From contig VZTJ01005907.1 of the NCBI GenBank assembly GCA_013397795.1, positions 910,956-974,955 on the forward strand: a DNA stretch of 64,000 nt, in the 5' to 3' direction. This DNA comes from Orthonyx spaldingii. Taxonomy: Eukaryota > Chordata > Aves > Passeriformes > Orthonychidae. Below, one piece after another: positions 35,073 to 50,000 of this stretch. The translations under genes were made by a program, and so were the position numbers. The stretch's first letter is position 1, and every line of letters starts with the position of its first letter. The notes beneath the pieces were generated by a model. That model saw only the letters and a list, made by a program, of their open reading frames with translations. It searched no databases and was not told the DNA's origin.

Positions 35073-38000
35073 CTGAGGGGAGAACACAAGGTAAAAGCAG
35101 ACAATGAGGAAAATGTCTGTGGTTTTTTGTACTTCATGAGCACAAAGTCTAGGTACTGACAGACAGTAGTCCTATTCTACTTTAAAGCTTGATGTGCTTT
35201 CCTAAAAATGCCAAAAGCGTAACAATCATCTTCATGAACACTAAATGCTGTTGTACAGTTTTTAATTAATATGCATTAAAATGTAAGCAGGCTTCTGGCT
35301 ACTGCAGACTTTAGTTTGATAGTCCAAAAACTATGTGGAAAAAAAAAAACACCTTAGAAGTATTTATATCCCCTGAAGCATTCAGCTGACCTAACTTCCT
35401 ACTCTGCTGCATACATTTGGATACCTACAGATTTCTCAGCAATTTCTCCTTTCTCACGGTGTTTTGAAACTTTTAGGTGTGTATAGATGAACTAGTATTC
35501 AAATAAGACCAGAGACTGAGATGGATAGAGGTTTGCTGGCTTTTTTTCTTGGAAAGTACATAAAAGGATAAATTTCCCTCTGGCTAGCAGTAGGGAGGGA
35601 GGGAACATAAATTTGGAAGCTGACTGAACATCTTGCACCGAGATCATCAAACTTGTCTTAAGCCAGTTATGTCAAAGAGAGCTTTAATTATAAGCTCTAT
35701 TTTCTAGTATAAGAACAGGAAGCCAACTCAATAGAGCTGACTCACTTTAGCAAACGATCTTGTACTGAGCCCAAGTAGTAATGGAATTCTCCCCTGCCCT
35801 TTTTTTAATTGGTATTGATTTGCAGGGAGAAGTGGCCCAACCAAAACTTAACCAGTCTGTCATCAGATGTAGCTTATATTACCAGTCCACTACATACTGC
35901 ATTTGATGAAAGTCTCAACTAAGTTGGTGATTAAAATGTTTAGTGTAGAATAAACAGAATTCCCAGGCCTCTTCAAAAGTCTCCTTTTTTTTTTTTCAAG
36001 GACAGTTTTACACTTCCTGCTGTACAGTGCATATTCCTAAAGCAGGTACAGATTGGACCCTCCTATTCTTTTGTTTTTTAAATTAAGGGGGATATTTCCC
36101 CCCTCTATAGTACTTGAGACTGAGAAATGCACTAGACAATAGAGGAAATATCCCAATCTCCAGCCTTCTTTTCTACTTCACTTTGACTTGCAATTCATGA
36201 ACATCAAATGAACTTACTCTTAACGGTTCTGGTTCCTCCTTTCATTCATTTTCCTAGCTCTTATTCTTCTCTTTACTTCATTATCACTTAAAAGAATATA
36301 TTTATTCACATCCTTTGATCACGGGAATTTTAACTATGAATAAGAGTAATGTATTTTGTCCTCTGCTCTTTCATCTTCAATCTCCTCAGCTGTTTCATCT
36401 TCACATTCCTTAGCATTTACAGCTTTATATGTTATTTGGAGGTCTTAAGGAGTGTAGCAAAGACGACTATTAAACAAGGTGCCTTAGGTACTCTTTATTG
36501 ACCTTGTTTCATTCTTTCATTTTCATACATTCTGTCTGTGCTGCTTGTTTTTGTTGCTGAGCATTTCAGCAGTTGCCTCTCAAGCCAAAGATTTGCTTGT
36601 GTTCATTCATTTACTGTGTATTGTAGTTCATCTATAAAAAGCCTTGAGAGGCTTTGGCACGGTAAGGTACTACATATATTTGAAACACATAAGTTTGTGG
36701 CCTTGGCTAAACTTACACTTCAGGTGGATCTTTTCAACTTTTAAATGAAATGTAATTATTTCTAGCATTTTGCATATTAAACACGTCTAAAGGACAAAAC
36801 AAAATTAAGAAGTCCCTGACACCCTTCTGCTCACTCAGTAACATTCAGCTGGAACACAAGTCATACTTTCTTATCCACTGATGAAGTCAAATACCACTCT
36901 AATATCCACAAAACTATGGACAAAGGCTTCTTAGCTCGGTGGTGCTTTTAATCAAATTTGCTGAGTGATCAATGATCAATCCTTCATTAAATTTTTACCT
37001 ACATTAGGTGAATTTGTAGTTGCCTATTTGCTTTTCAGAAGTATATGTAGATGATGGACTCTGAATTGATCATATTCCCCTAACCAGAGAGTGAATATCC
37101 CTGATGACCCAATGACCTTGTATATTGTGCTATTTTGTGTATAGTGGTTGATTATTGGTATGATTAAAAAGATCTCTGATGGTTGTTGTAGCCTCTTTCA
37201 CCTGAACTGCAACTTGGGATGTGTTTTTTCAATACCTATGTAACTTTTAATATTAACTATGCCTCTGTCTGTCTTCTAAAACGTTCAATTGTTGCTTTGC
37301 TTTTAAAAAATCAGTGCTACCTTACATAAGTTTCAGGCTCTCTGTCTTAACAGGTGATTCTCTGACCTCTGAACGCTCATGAATGGCAGGTGGCAAAGAC
37401 AGGGAACAAAGGGAAGAAACCATAAAACACTCCAACCCCCCGTCTATAAATAAGATGGAAAGAGACACCACTTCATCCCTTCCAGTGGCATGGAACAGAG
37501 GGGTACGAGGCCAGGCACTTGTTCTGACTGTGCTGCTTAGACAGCCCAAGTAGTTCTGAAGGCAGTTTGACTGGCCTTTTGAAAACTCCCCAAGCACAGC
37601 AGTTAAAAGCCTGGACTTAAGAGTGTTGCTGTCCTTATGCCATTTTCCCTAACCCTCAAGACAGTGCAAAATCCCCTAAAAACCAGGTAATAATACCAGT
37701 TTTGCACCTTTTATTCTTGACTAATGGGTTTTAGGCTACATATAGCCCGAGGCACCCATGGGTATATCTAAAGCAGCAAGTTATCAAAGACAGATTAAGA
37801 TATGGCTCTTAAGCACATCAGCTGCACTAAAATAACACCACTTTCATATGCTTTTGACTGTCCATGAAAATGGGTTGCTTCTTTCTGTGGAAGTGGGTTA
37901 CTTTGTTTTGTATTAGCTGCTGGCCTTATTTTTCTGAGACCCAATCACTTTCTTCTGGACCTTTTTAAATGACTTTGACTTACTCGATTGGCCTGCTTTT

Positions 38001-41000
38001 GCCCTGTCTTTCATATTATCTTAGACTTGGTTTAATGTCCTTGACTTGGTATGAACTGCCTGTAAGCGATAAAAATCTAAGCAGCAAATATCTGTCTGCT
38101 TGTTCCAAGAGATTCCATTCTGCTTGCTTAAAATATGCAATCTGTAATACACCCCTCTCATCCCCTGAGAACTTTTCAGCTCAGTTCCTCCTACTCATGC
38201 TCCCTTCTGCCTTGAGGAAGCTGACATATCCTACCCTAGTACTGATGTCATGTACTGGGCTGGGTCAGCAGCAGGGGAATAAGATGTTAGGCCACATGGC
38301 CTAGCTGCACTTCTGTTGCGGGGAAAAAAGGCTGATGTAGAGAGAAAAGTGTGGGGAGCGCAGGAGATGGAACAGAACATTTTTCATGGAACTGTCATGA
38401 AATGCCTTATCTGTCTCAGCAGCTGGGAAGCGTCAGCTACCATTCTCACAGCCTACCACAAGAAGAATCAGTTTACATATCAAATGCATGATGAAAAGGG
38501 CAATTTTAACAACCTGTAGATGATTACTATGAACCCGACCAGCAGCTTGGCAAAAACAAAACTTAACAAGAACAAGAAGCGCATTTTAAGGGACAGAGCA
38601 TGAGCCAGTAGTTAATGCAAAATGATTCCAACTGCTGCTATTCATTTAAATTTTCTTTTTGCCTTTTCATCTGGCAGCAGTGTTAGGACTTCACAGGGAT
38701 TTCTTTAGGCTAGCTAAATAGACACTGCAGGACTGCAAGGTTTTTAGTATATATTAGAACTCATTTTAAGGATAATGACTCAAAATAGGAATTGCCAACC
38801 TTTCAGGACACAAATGAGCTAGTTTCCTCAGCGCTCTTTATAACACCTAAGATTCTGTGATGTGAGAATGCTTAGCATATTGCATGGAAAGCAGAGCATG
38901 TTGCAGGGTCCCAGCAAGGTATCTAGCTCTGCTGGACTGTGCATGTAGCTAGTTAAACCAGAATTCTGACTGCATGACAGTTTTGTCATCTATTACAAGT
39001 CTGTAACTTGCATCCCATGCAAGGGGAATTACATAGACATTGATAAGGACATAAAGGCCAGATTCTTATAGACCAGAGGAGCAACATAAAGTTTTTAAAG
39101 ATACTATGAAGTAAGCAGCTGCCTGCTGGAACTTTCATTATACAAATGCAAATACAGTGGGGTAATCTACTGTCCTTACTTTTCTTTTTAGTAAACTTGA
39201 GAGTGCTTTTCTCATATTCCTAAACATGATTTTTTGTATGCTTACTGTCTCAAAAGACCCATTTCTGACTGTCAATTAGAAGGCTATGTTTCATTTTAAA
39301 ACTGAATAAACGAGCACAATTATTTTCCCTCCCTGTTTCTAACATGCCTTAAATTCCTGATTGTTTAGTCTGTACTGTCTTAAAAACTTCAGTACATGCC
39401 TTTAATCTATTTTGGTTGCATGCATATGTTAACTACAAGTGTCTTATCACATTATACAGAATGCGTGTGTTGACAAGCACACACCAAGAAGAAAGTGTGA
39501 GGTTTTTTTCAGGCTGGCATTTGTAACTAGAAATTGGTTTCATGGATCTGTGTTCTGAAGTTACAGCACGCATAACTGCCTTTGATTTCACCATTAGGGT
39601 TTACATTGAGAAAACACATTATTAAATAAACAATGATAACCACACTAAAGTGGAACTAGCTTCTACCTCTGTTTAAAACAACTCCAACTGCATATTATCC
39701 CTTCTTCTCACATTAAGCAATTTCTCTTATAACAAAACTTTCACGATAGGTAGTAGATCCAAAAAGAAATACATGAAGGAAACTCTCTGAGCTGTGTTAA
39801 GAAGAACTAAAGTAGTGTGAAAGTTTACAGTCCCTTTTCAGCTTACTTGAGTAAGCACCAAGAACTGTACCCAAGATTCTCTGGATTATTTTTCAGGCCA
39901 CAAATGTCACAGAGTTATCTAAGGCTAATATTTACAGTCATATTGGCTAAATTAAATGGCATTCAGTCAACTCAGGTGAGTTATATCAGCACTACCTATT
40001 ATGTTTGCAGTATCCACTATGAAGTAGGAATATAGCAAGTTTACTTCTACCTAATGATAACACTGTAAGCAAAATATTGTTTCAAAGACACTTTTTACCA
40101 CTAGTAACAGGTACTACAGATCAAAATTATGCTAGAAAAAAACAGGTGTATGGGAGGGCATGCACTCAACAAACTCAGGCACATGTTTTAAAAGCCTGTT
40201 ATCAAAACATACAACAAACCCAGGAACTCCCCAGTGAGCTAAATCCAATTGTCAGTTGTGAGTGCCATGTCTGGAATAATAGTTCCACCACATATAATGT
40301 GTGCTGATAAAGCTGTGGTCTTTAACTACACCATCTTGTTCTGCGACTAATTTCCTCAGGCTGAGTAGAGAAAGGATGTGTCTAGCAACTCCTAAATCAT
40401 CCCCTTTTGTTTCAGTGGTGGTATGCTTTAAGGTTCCACTTCTCAGTGACACATGAAGCCAGGATCCTAACCACATGTGGTTATTAAAAGTACACCATCA
40501 ACTTGAAACAGGCAATCTGGAAAAACTAAGCAACTGTAACAAAGGAAGTTATTTTCCATTTCTTTGTAGAACTGTCCTAGTTAACCGTAACCCTTACATA
40601 CCCATCGTGCTTCAGAGGCCTAGAGACAACTGGAGATGGATGTACAACTCTTTAAATTGTCTAGAATAGCCTTTTTAAAATGATCACAATTAAGGCTGCA
40701 AACTATTTTTAAAATTGCTGAAAAATAAAGTAACACTCTCAAAACACTGGCAAAATTAGTCCAGCAGCCTAACTGAAACATGTCTGGCAGAACAAGTCTT
40801 GGAAAGTTTGTTGGTTTGGATTTTTTTGTTTTAAATACAGAAATGTGCCTACTATAGTGCACTCCTGTAAGGCAATTATCTTTACCTTTATCTGAGATAG
40901 GCTGAATTCTGCAGACCTGCAACCAGGAACAATAGATGAGGCCTCCCTGACTAACTGTTTTGCATAGTTACAAAATTCTATATAAAGCTAGCAAAGAAGT

Positions 41001-44000
41001 AACATACACGGCATGTTTAAAAGTTGCTTTAAGAACAACAGAATAATGAAAAACAATGAATCATCAGGACACGAACTGACTTTCAGCAATATATTTTATA
41101 CTTCTAACAGAAATGCTTTATGTATTTTTCATTTCCAGTCTCAAACATTCAGATAATTAATGTTAGTTTATTTCTGAACCAATATTCTGTTACTGTTAAG
41201 TAATATTTACTTAGCATAAAAGTTGTTGTATGCTTAAAAAATGCAATTAACATTATTATTTTTAAGGGTAGAGAGGCATACTAATCTGAATATCCCCTGT
41301 ATGCAATATTTTTCATACATAAACATGGAAAATAAAGTGAAGCTTTTCTGAGACATCTGTATTTATCTCAGTTTTCTTGCACGTCACAAGAGGTATGTAT
41401 AAAGAAGCAATATCTTTCCTTTGGTTTATAAATAACTCAGGATAAAATAGCATTTGGGCTTTAGTCATTAGCACATGAATTGGAACTCTTGTTACGAAAT
41501 TCATCATCAGGTTTACTCCACGAACCCTGAAGTACTTCAAAGTAAAAACAAATTCTAGTGAAACATACATAGAACACTGACATCTAATTTTCTGACCAGC
41601 TAAGAACCAGGTAACAGTACAACAGACTTCTCAGCTTCTACTGATACATCTCAACCACGACGTAAAGGAATGACTACCAGGTAATTTTTCAGTTCTTCTA
41701 TTAAGTTTGCAGGAAAATATGCTAGTCCCAATACAGACAGCCAAGGACTGGGAAAGACATTAGCAAAAAATGAAACCAATGTTGCTTTTTCTTTGAAGGG
41801 CACAAGCAGCTAAGTGACAGCAGTGATAGCAGAAGAACTGTTGTATGTATGAGTGTGGCAGTTCAGACAAGTATCTTACAGAACAGTGCAGGCAGCTTTA
41901 TTTAATACTCTACTGGGATCCCATCATTCTCAGCACTCCCCTCAACCTCTTGTTTGCTTTAGGTGAGTGACTAATACACACACATTTGAAGCCATTTCTA
42001 TGAACAAACCAGACTTCACAAAAGCAGCTTTACGTTCTCCCCTTTCTGAATAATTTGTCAATTTAAAAGTTGTCTGTAGACACTCTCAAACTGTCTACAG
42101 TTTAGACACCAGATCTGATCAAGTGCTAAATCCTGATTAAGTGCAAAAATATGCCAATTCAAGACAGTGCTTAACTTTTTCTGTGAACCTTGTGCCCTAT
42201 TATATTGTTCTAACAGAGCTAAATCAATAGCAATAGCATTTTTCATCCCAAACTCACAGCACATTTCTGTGCCAGCTGGATATTACGTTTTTTTCACAAC
42301 TTTTGACATTCCAGGGCTACCAACAGAGCCCAGAGCCAGGTACCAACCAAAGCAGCAACAACCCTTTGGTTTGCCTTATCACGTGATATTTCTCAATTAT
42401 TGCTGATCCATCCAGTTCTTGTAGTACCAATTTCACCTTGTCTGTGACAGTCCTCCAATAATGAATTGTCTGAAGTTATGGCAGCAGTGCAGCTGTTTCC
42501 ATTGCATGTTGTTACACCACAAATACAAATTATAATCAATACAAACATCAGAACCAGATTTTGCAATAAACAGGCTTAAAGGCCTTAACACTGCTCTCTA
42601 AAATCATAATACCACTTTAGTCTTGCCCATGTAGTAAGATTTAAACCACATTTTCTGCTTTAAAGCAGAACCATTCCCACTACAGAAAAAAAAATTGTTT
42701 ACAGCACAAAGGCTAAAATACGAAAAGGAAAACAATCACTAATGAAACCTCTTTTTATCTCAAAAGCTGGTTTTGAGTTCAAAGACTAAGCTGTTCCATT
42801 TGAGGCCATTTTTGGATAGGAAAAGGGTAAATCCAAAATTGTAATCCTCAAGCTCTCTGTTTTTAGGCTAATACATGAAACAGCTGATGTCAGAAGCATG
42901 ACAGCTTAATACTTTACTCATGCAGATGTCTAGAAGTAATTTGGTTTAGACTGGGTTCTGATTACTTTTAAGTCTACATTAAGATCTACATGATTTCTTT
43001 CAGACCTTGCTTGGGACCTAATCTGTAGGTGTTCCCTTAAACATACTAGGTGGAGTTCTATGCAAACTTAAGTTCTACACAAAACACTAATAAGTCTTTG
43101 TATTTTGGGGAGATTAAAAAAAATTATTATTATGATTATTGCTATTATTATTATTATTATTCCTGCAGCTGTATTATGTGCAGGTATTTTTATGTTCACT
43201 AAGTCAATGGTTAGGTCATTCAGGGGCAATCAGCACTAAAGACCATCTTCCCAAACTAAACAGATCTGCAACAACAGCAGACTCTTTTATGAGGTCCACT
43301 CTTCTTTCCCCTGTCTGAGGTTCAAGACAACATTGAAAGCACCTCTCCTCTTTTATTGTTACAGTGAAAGAATTTACTATGAGTTTCTGTAATCACGTGA
43401 CATCAGGTAGGAAAAGGAATACTCTTGCAAAAAGGGGCTTTGTGTTAGTGCCCAGTGAACTTCCGAAGAACAGAAATGTCTCTGGGCTCTGAAGATTTCT
43501 GAGACAGCAATGCAGCTACTACATGCAATACCTGGGTTGCTGAATCCATACTCTAATCCATATTCAGTAGGAATAGAAAGACAAAAGACGTCAGCTGTTG
43601 CATGAAGTTGTGTTTCCCCACAGACTACTGCAATGAAAGACTAATGGCGTAAAAGCAGACTGTGAGCTACTTCAGGAAGGCATATTTTAATTGCAGCTGT
43701 AAGCCACAACACCTCTACAATATCACAGAGGAAAGCGTGCTGCCTGTTACACTGATTTCTGGAAGAAACCTCTGAAACCATCTGCTTGAGCACAGGCCTG
43801 GTAGACATTACTCAGCTAAGAATATATGAGTTTGGTAACCAGATGAAAGAAAATATCCACTGAGCGCATTTAGGAAGAAGTGTTACTAGTGCCATCATTT
43901 TATGGCAATTGCAGACTTCAGTTATGTTTAATTGAATAATTTCTCCATGCCAAAAAACAGAGTAAGAAAATAGCATAAACATTTGAATTTATATAGAATC

Positions 44001-47000
44001 TGCAATGCCAGCTTCACATTTTTTCTTGTTCAACTACAAAGCTCATGTTTGCCTTCCTTTGAAATAAGAAGTGTTTAGTACGGTGCTTTGGCTACACCAT
44101 TTCCACAAATCGATCTAAATCCATTGAACATACCTTCTGTTAAGTGCTTTTATGGAAGACAGAGCGGAGATAAAACACCAGGAAAGCATCTTTCTTTCCC
44201 TACCCGTGAACAATAAAAGCTACTAGACTGAAGGCAAACTTGAAGCCATCTTCAGCATTTCACATTTCTCCTCCTGCTTGTCTAGCTTCTTATCCAAATC
44301 ATTAGAGTTCTATTTCATTATAAATTCCCGTATGTAACAGACACTCACAAGTCTGTAACAAAGAACCTATTTAAACTGGAAGTAAAAATAATGCATTTTA
44401 CTTCCTTACACCCTAAGCACTTCCAAGGAGTTTTTAAAAGTTTGGCATAACTCTGTAGGAACTGCTTATGACTAAGTCCAATACACCTCTACAGCTTCAG
44501 AGCAATTTTGTGTAGCGTGTATCTCTAGAAAATTAATATTTTGTACATTTATGATAAGGGTCTACATACTAACCTGCCAAGGCCGATCCCAATCAAGAGG
44601 AATAGGAAATGCTCCAAACCAAGCTCCAAGTACACTGCACACGGAAGTAATTTGTAGACTGCTTTCCCAGATGGACATAGCTCTGTAAAAAGTGTGTTAC
44701 AAGTTTTCAACAACAGCAGAAGTCACCATGGCAGAGAGTTAGATCAGATTTCTCTCAAAATTTTTGAGGCTATAAGCAGATACAAAAATTCACATATTTG
44801 ATAAATAGCATGCAGGTTTCTCCTAAAACATACAAACTACAAGTAAAATCTAAGTTGCATATTTTAGCTATAATTACAATCTTTTCATACCCCACTTTCC
44901 GGAGACTTTTTTTCCTTGAGATGTTTTCTGCAAAAGCTAATTTATTTTATCTGGAACTATTCCTATTGAGCTTGAAACACTGCTAGACTGAGCAAATAAG
45001 TCTATCTCAAGAACTGTGTGCATTGTAGGGAGAGGCAGATGTGAAAGGTACTGTGGGATTGTACAGCAAAGCACAAGCACAGTCACAAAGGACTCTGTAG
45101 TGTAGACATATTTGATGACTACAACAATTTGAAATTTAAAATAGAAGACCACTATGAGAATATTTCAAGACAAGTTTCCATCAACTGAAAAGAAACATTG
45201 CAAGTAAATGTAACTGCACATTGGAGCCCTTTCCTAGCAGTGTATCCAAGTGCAAGTATACTGGCCACAGGATACATTTTTTGCACACTAAAAAACTCTT
45301 ACACTGACAGTCATGGCACATATCCTAAGAGATGTGAAATTACTTCAGTTCTCAGTTTACAGCCTTCGACTACTACTGATTTCAAAAGTTTTTGAAAAGT
45401 TGAATTTCTGTTTAACAGATGAGCACTTACTATCACCAGTGTACCAACTGATCACTCCGCTTTGCTCAGGCCATGAACATTTGGGTACTTGGTACCAAGT
45501 AAGAAACAAGAGCAACAGAAGTTCAGAACACAGTAGGGCACCATTCCAAGACAGGAGAACCAGACTAGAATCCCTGCTCCAAATCAGTACCATAGGAGAT
45601 CTGAGTTTTAAGTTTGCTACATCTCAGATTATAAATATACACCTAGCTTCAGCTAACAGAGGACACAAATGTGCATTTTTATGGCTTGAAGACTAAATGC
45701 ATAGTAAACTCTGAACTTTGCATGCACTGTTTAGGTTGCATAACATGAACACTTGAAGAGTCTAAAATTTCTGACTTTACTTCTGAGTCCACACTGCTGC
45801 ATTTGCTATTGACCAAACAGCTCACAAGTTTAAAGCAGACATTTTTCAGTGTTTGCAAAAAAAAGTCTTGCACACTACAGTACTGACAGCGTAAGGTTGA
45901 AATTTTGATTAGAACTGTTTCTACTACAATAACACGATCCCTTTAACTTAGAATACTCCAGTTCACAATTCTACTAGTTTGAGATTTTTTTCTTGAAAAG
46001 TCCTGATGTAACTCTAAAACTGTTCAGAAGTCTGCACATAGACAATTCTTGTGAATTGTTTTCAGAAGCTGAATAATTGAGCGGAATGAGGAAGAGAACA
46101 TTCACAGCCTTAAAGCAGCAAAAGAGACAACAGACTACACCAAGGACTGACTGAGGTACAGTTATACCTCACAAGACATCTTGTGTGTGTAGCAGATTCA
46201 CCAGAGACTGCTGTACCATATGGAGATATCAGACTGAGTCCAAATGCAAAACAACAGAATTAGCAAGGCACGGTGCCCAAGTGAAAAACAGCCATTGGCA
46301 GTTTGGCAACTATTTCAGCTGCTAATTGAACCATTCTGCAGCATGGACTGGCTACCCAAAGACAACCTGACTTGTCCTCCAGCATTAATCTGAAGGAGCA
46401 ATGCTTCCATTATTCACTTTCCTTCATGGAATGACGCCTATTCAGATTTTTGCAGGTATTCTTTAAACCACCACATAAACTCCTCATTTGCCTGAGGCTA
46501 ACAATGGCAGCAATGTTTACAAACTTTGCGTTTTCCAGGTTTCTTTCATTTTAAACTAAGATAATCCCGCACACAAAACTAGCAGTGTTTAAGATAATAA
46601 ATGAACACTAGTGGCAGAAAGGTCTTTTGAAGCCTAAAGTAACTATTTAACTCCTTTAAATAACAAAATACATTCAGTTCAGCTTTAAGTAATGCTTGAA
46701 TTAAGAGGTTAGCTGACATAAAATAATCTACTGAGACAGCTCCTTCACAGATAAGATTTGGAATTCTTGGCTGCAGCAGGACTAAATACTAAGCAGCCCT
46801 TGGTGCATGATGATGCCTACATTTCCAAGGGACATTTCAAGTCTCTAAGAGTATGCAGTTCACAAACAAAGTGATAAGGCAGGCGTAATGAAAACTGGAA
46901 GGAGCCCTAACGTAATGGTTTTATACTATTTTTTGGCAATTTCACATAAAGTCTCTTTTCTACCCTTGCAACACCTTATAATTGCAATTATATCAGAAAT

Positions 47001-50000
47001 TTCAACACAATTTCTCAGAGCAGTGATTTGAAATAAACAGTCTCCAAAAGGAGAGGGGAAAAAAAAGGCAATTGAAAACTGATTTCTTAAAGACTTTTAT
47101 GCAGGAGGCTATTTCAGCTAAGAAACACTATTAAAATAATAGACACATGCTTCCACTAATGCTGATAACCCTTTCTGTAGCTTTTACTTCCTTCTAGCTG
47201 GTCACAGCAGCACATGACAGCATATGATCAGTGTCATGACACTGACATCAGTCACAACTCTAAATGTCAGAATAAGGAGTCCAGAGATGCTGGCATGGGC
47301 TCACCCCTTTCCAAATGAAGAATTAGTGAAAAGGGCCCTATTTATAGCCTACTAAGAATGGAAGGGTTTGTGATGTAGAACACACAGACTTACTTTTCTC
47401 ACACATTCTATGTGTGCATAGGCTTAAGGTTACTTAAGTCTAAATTGCTTTTGAGTACTTTTAAAACACATTCTTTTTTCCTACTAAGATTTATACTTAA
47501 TCAGACTTTCAAGCTTAGTGTTTCAGTGCAACTCAATTCCCTAAACTCTACTTTCAAGGCAAGCAGCTCTGTTGATTTTACCTAACCATCTTTTTCTTCC
47601 ATTTAACCCGTCCTACCTCATTCCACATGGTTAAGTTAGAGATAACCTTTTAATACATCATGTCTACACTCATCTCATGCCTGGAGCTAAGATGTTCCAA
47701 TTTCACAAGATCAAATGAAAAAACACAGGATTATTTTTAAATGAGCAGCTTGCTACAATCCATAAAAAAATTTGCTACAATATTTCTTTGTAGTGTATTT
47801 TCCCTCAAAGGGTAAACAACATCATTAATAATAGACATTTTAATCAGATAATGTCACATGGCTCACTAGTAAGTACTTACAGGTCCTCACAGCAAAAGTG
47901 TCAAAACAAGACAACTGTTTCCTATGCAATAATTGTGCTGAAATAGCATTAAGATCTAAACTAGGAAAGAAAGAAATGGACAGGCATTCAAAGTCTACCT
48001 GGCACAAAGACAGACTGATATTGTCAAACATCTGTTACTTCAATTCAGCTGTTATTTCCAGCTGCAAAACCTCCAAAGATGACTAAGTGAATCAGCAATG
48101 ATTTATTTTGGCTGCATAACTCCTTTTTTTCATTATAGTATATTTAATTATTCCACTGAAAAAAACCAAGCATAAATGACTTGAGTAAGGACTCAAGATG
48201 CTTTTCAGTAAGTTGAGAACTGAGACAAACCAAAATTCAAACCTGAAACCAGTATTGAAGTCTAGCTTTGTCCTTCTCTACAGGAGTGCAAACCAAAAAT
48301 AATTCCACAGGTCAGCCGCATAATACAACTTTTCACTTTCTTCTGAGATGAGACCTCACCCTTATGAACTATTACAAGGGAATGAATACTAAAATCTTAT
48401 TAAATCTCAAGCACATGCAAAGCCTCTTTATGTTTCAGTGTCCCAGTCTTTCAACCATGCTACTATTTATAGAATGAAAAAAGGCAGAAGAAATGGAAAT
48501 CTTCTGAAAAATACATTATCCTTATACATGCTAGTGTCATGGCTGTCACTGGAGGTGAAAATGTGGTTAGAAGGCTCATTTTACTTTAAACATACTTCTG
48601 AAAAAATTAATGCTTGAAAACTCTAACACTGAAAACAGCTTTCTTTGAAATTGGAAAAAGAGCATGGGTTAAGATTACATACTTAAGAACACAGTAAGTC
48701 GTGTCATTTTCAACACTATATTCAAGTTTAAAACAGTGCTTATTTTAGCTTCCTATTCCTACTTTAAAAGTGGTATTTATGAAGGTACTACTGGATCATG
48801 TAGAAGATTCTCCATGCACAGCTCAGTGTCAGGTCTCCCTTTTATTTGACAACCATCATATAGGATTGCACAATGTTTTTACTCCAGTAGAAATGTGTTG
48901 TAAACTTTACTTCCTTCAAACACATATAAAGTGAGATTTAGCATCTGAACACCAAAAATAAAAAGCCATTTTTCTGAATCAGTGTCTTCAAATAAATCTT
49001 TGTAGGAAAAGCTTTCATATGTCTGTAGTCACAAATACAAAAACTACTCATCATTCAGGATGTTTCCTTTTCTTTACAAAAAATTCATTATATATTATAT
49101 ATTGCTCAATTCTCTCCATTTCTATCCAGGCAAATATTAGAAACTTTAGATAAGAGCTTACCCATTTTTACTAAACACTCGTATCCATGCTTGTATGTTT
49201 GGTCCCAGCAAACACAAGCACTGTAAAGTAGTAAAGGTAGACAGGAGAACTGCCAACAAAAATGTCTCAGTCACTGACCTACAAAAAAAAAAATATTACA
49301 AAATTAAGTGAGGTGGTTACTAGTTTTCTAAGAGTTCCAAAATTTAGGAAGAAAAACCCCCTCTAAGTCAACTTGTGAAAGCACATGTGCTTTCTCAAAC
49401 CTCATGTAAAAGAACAAAATATTTTCCTCTCACTCTGTAGAACAGTAAAGGAAGCTGGAAGAAGTTCTGCTGTTATCTCAAGACTGAAACGTAGTAATTT
49501 TTTTAAATGCCTGATATCTGTAACAATTTTTAAAAACCACAGGTGTACCTCACATAGATCATTAGTTCTAATTTGAAGTACACTTGGATACTTATTCCAT
49601 TATTCCATTTATTTTTCCAGTTTGATGTTGTGAAAGCAACCATGATACCAAACTACAAACTATTATTAGTCAGTAACTTAGTCTATCTCTCAAAAATCAC
49701 GTTGCTTCATACTTCTTTTTTCTTAACTTTTATAATAGTTAAAACACTTACATCAAAAGGATGAAAGATATGCAAGATGTGTAGTTTAGAAACTTAAGGG
49801 GGAAATGACTAAATGAAACTCCAAAAAATGTTTGTGCCTGTATGTTTAACAAAAATATTAAAGTGAAAGGAATTGTTTGTAACTGTCTTACAATTTTTAC
49901 TTACAGAAGTCTCCTTTAAGAGCTGGCTTCCAAAAAAATAACTGAACAAGCAAACAAAAAAACCCCCAACAACAGGAGAAAGCTAAAACAGCCACCCTTC

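Noticed and set aside
45313..45696. 127-codon + strand frame in PIGF intron 3
   Set aside because: It has an ATG, but composition is unremarkable, no family is recognised and no splice or poly(A) context supports it.
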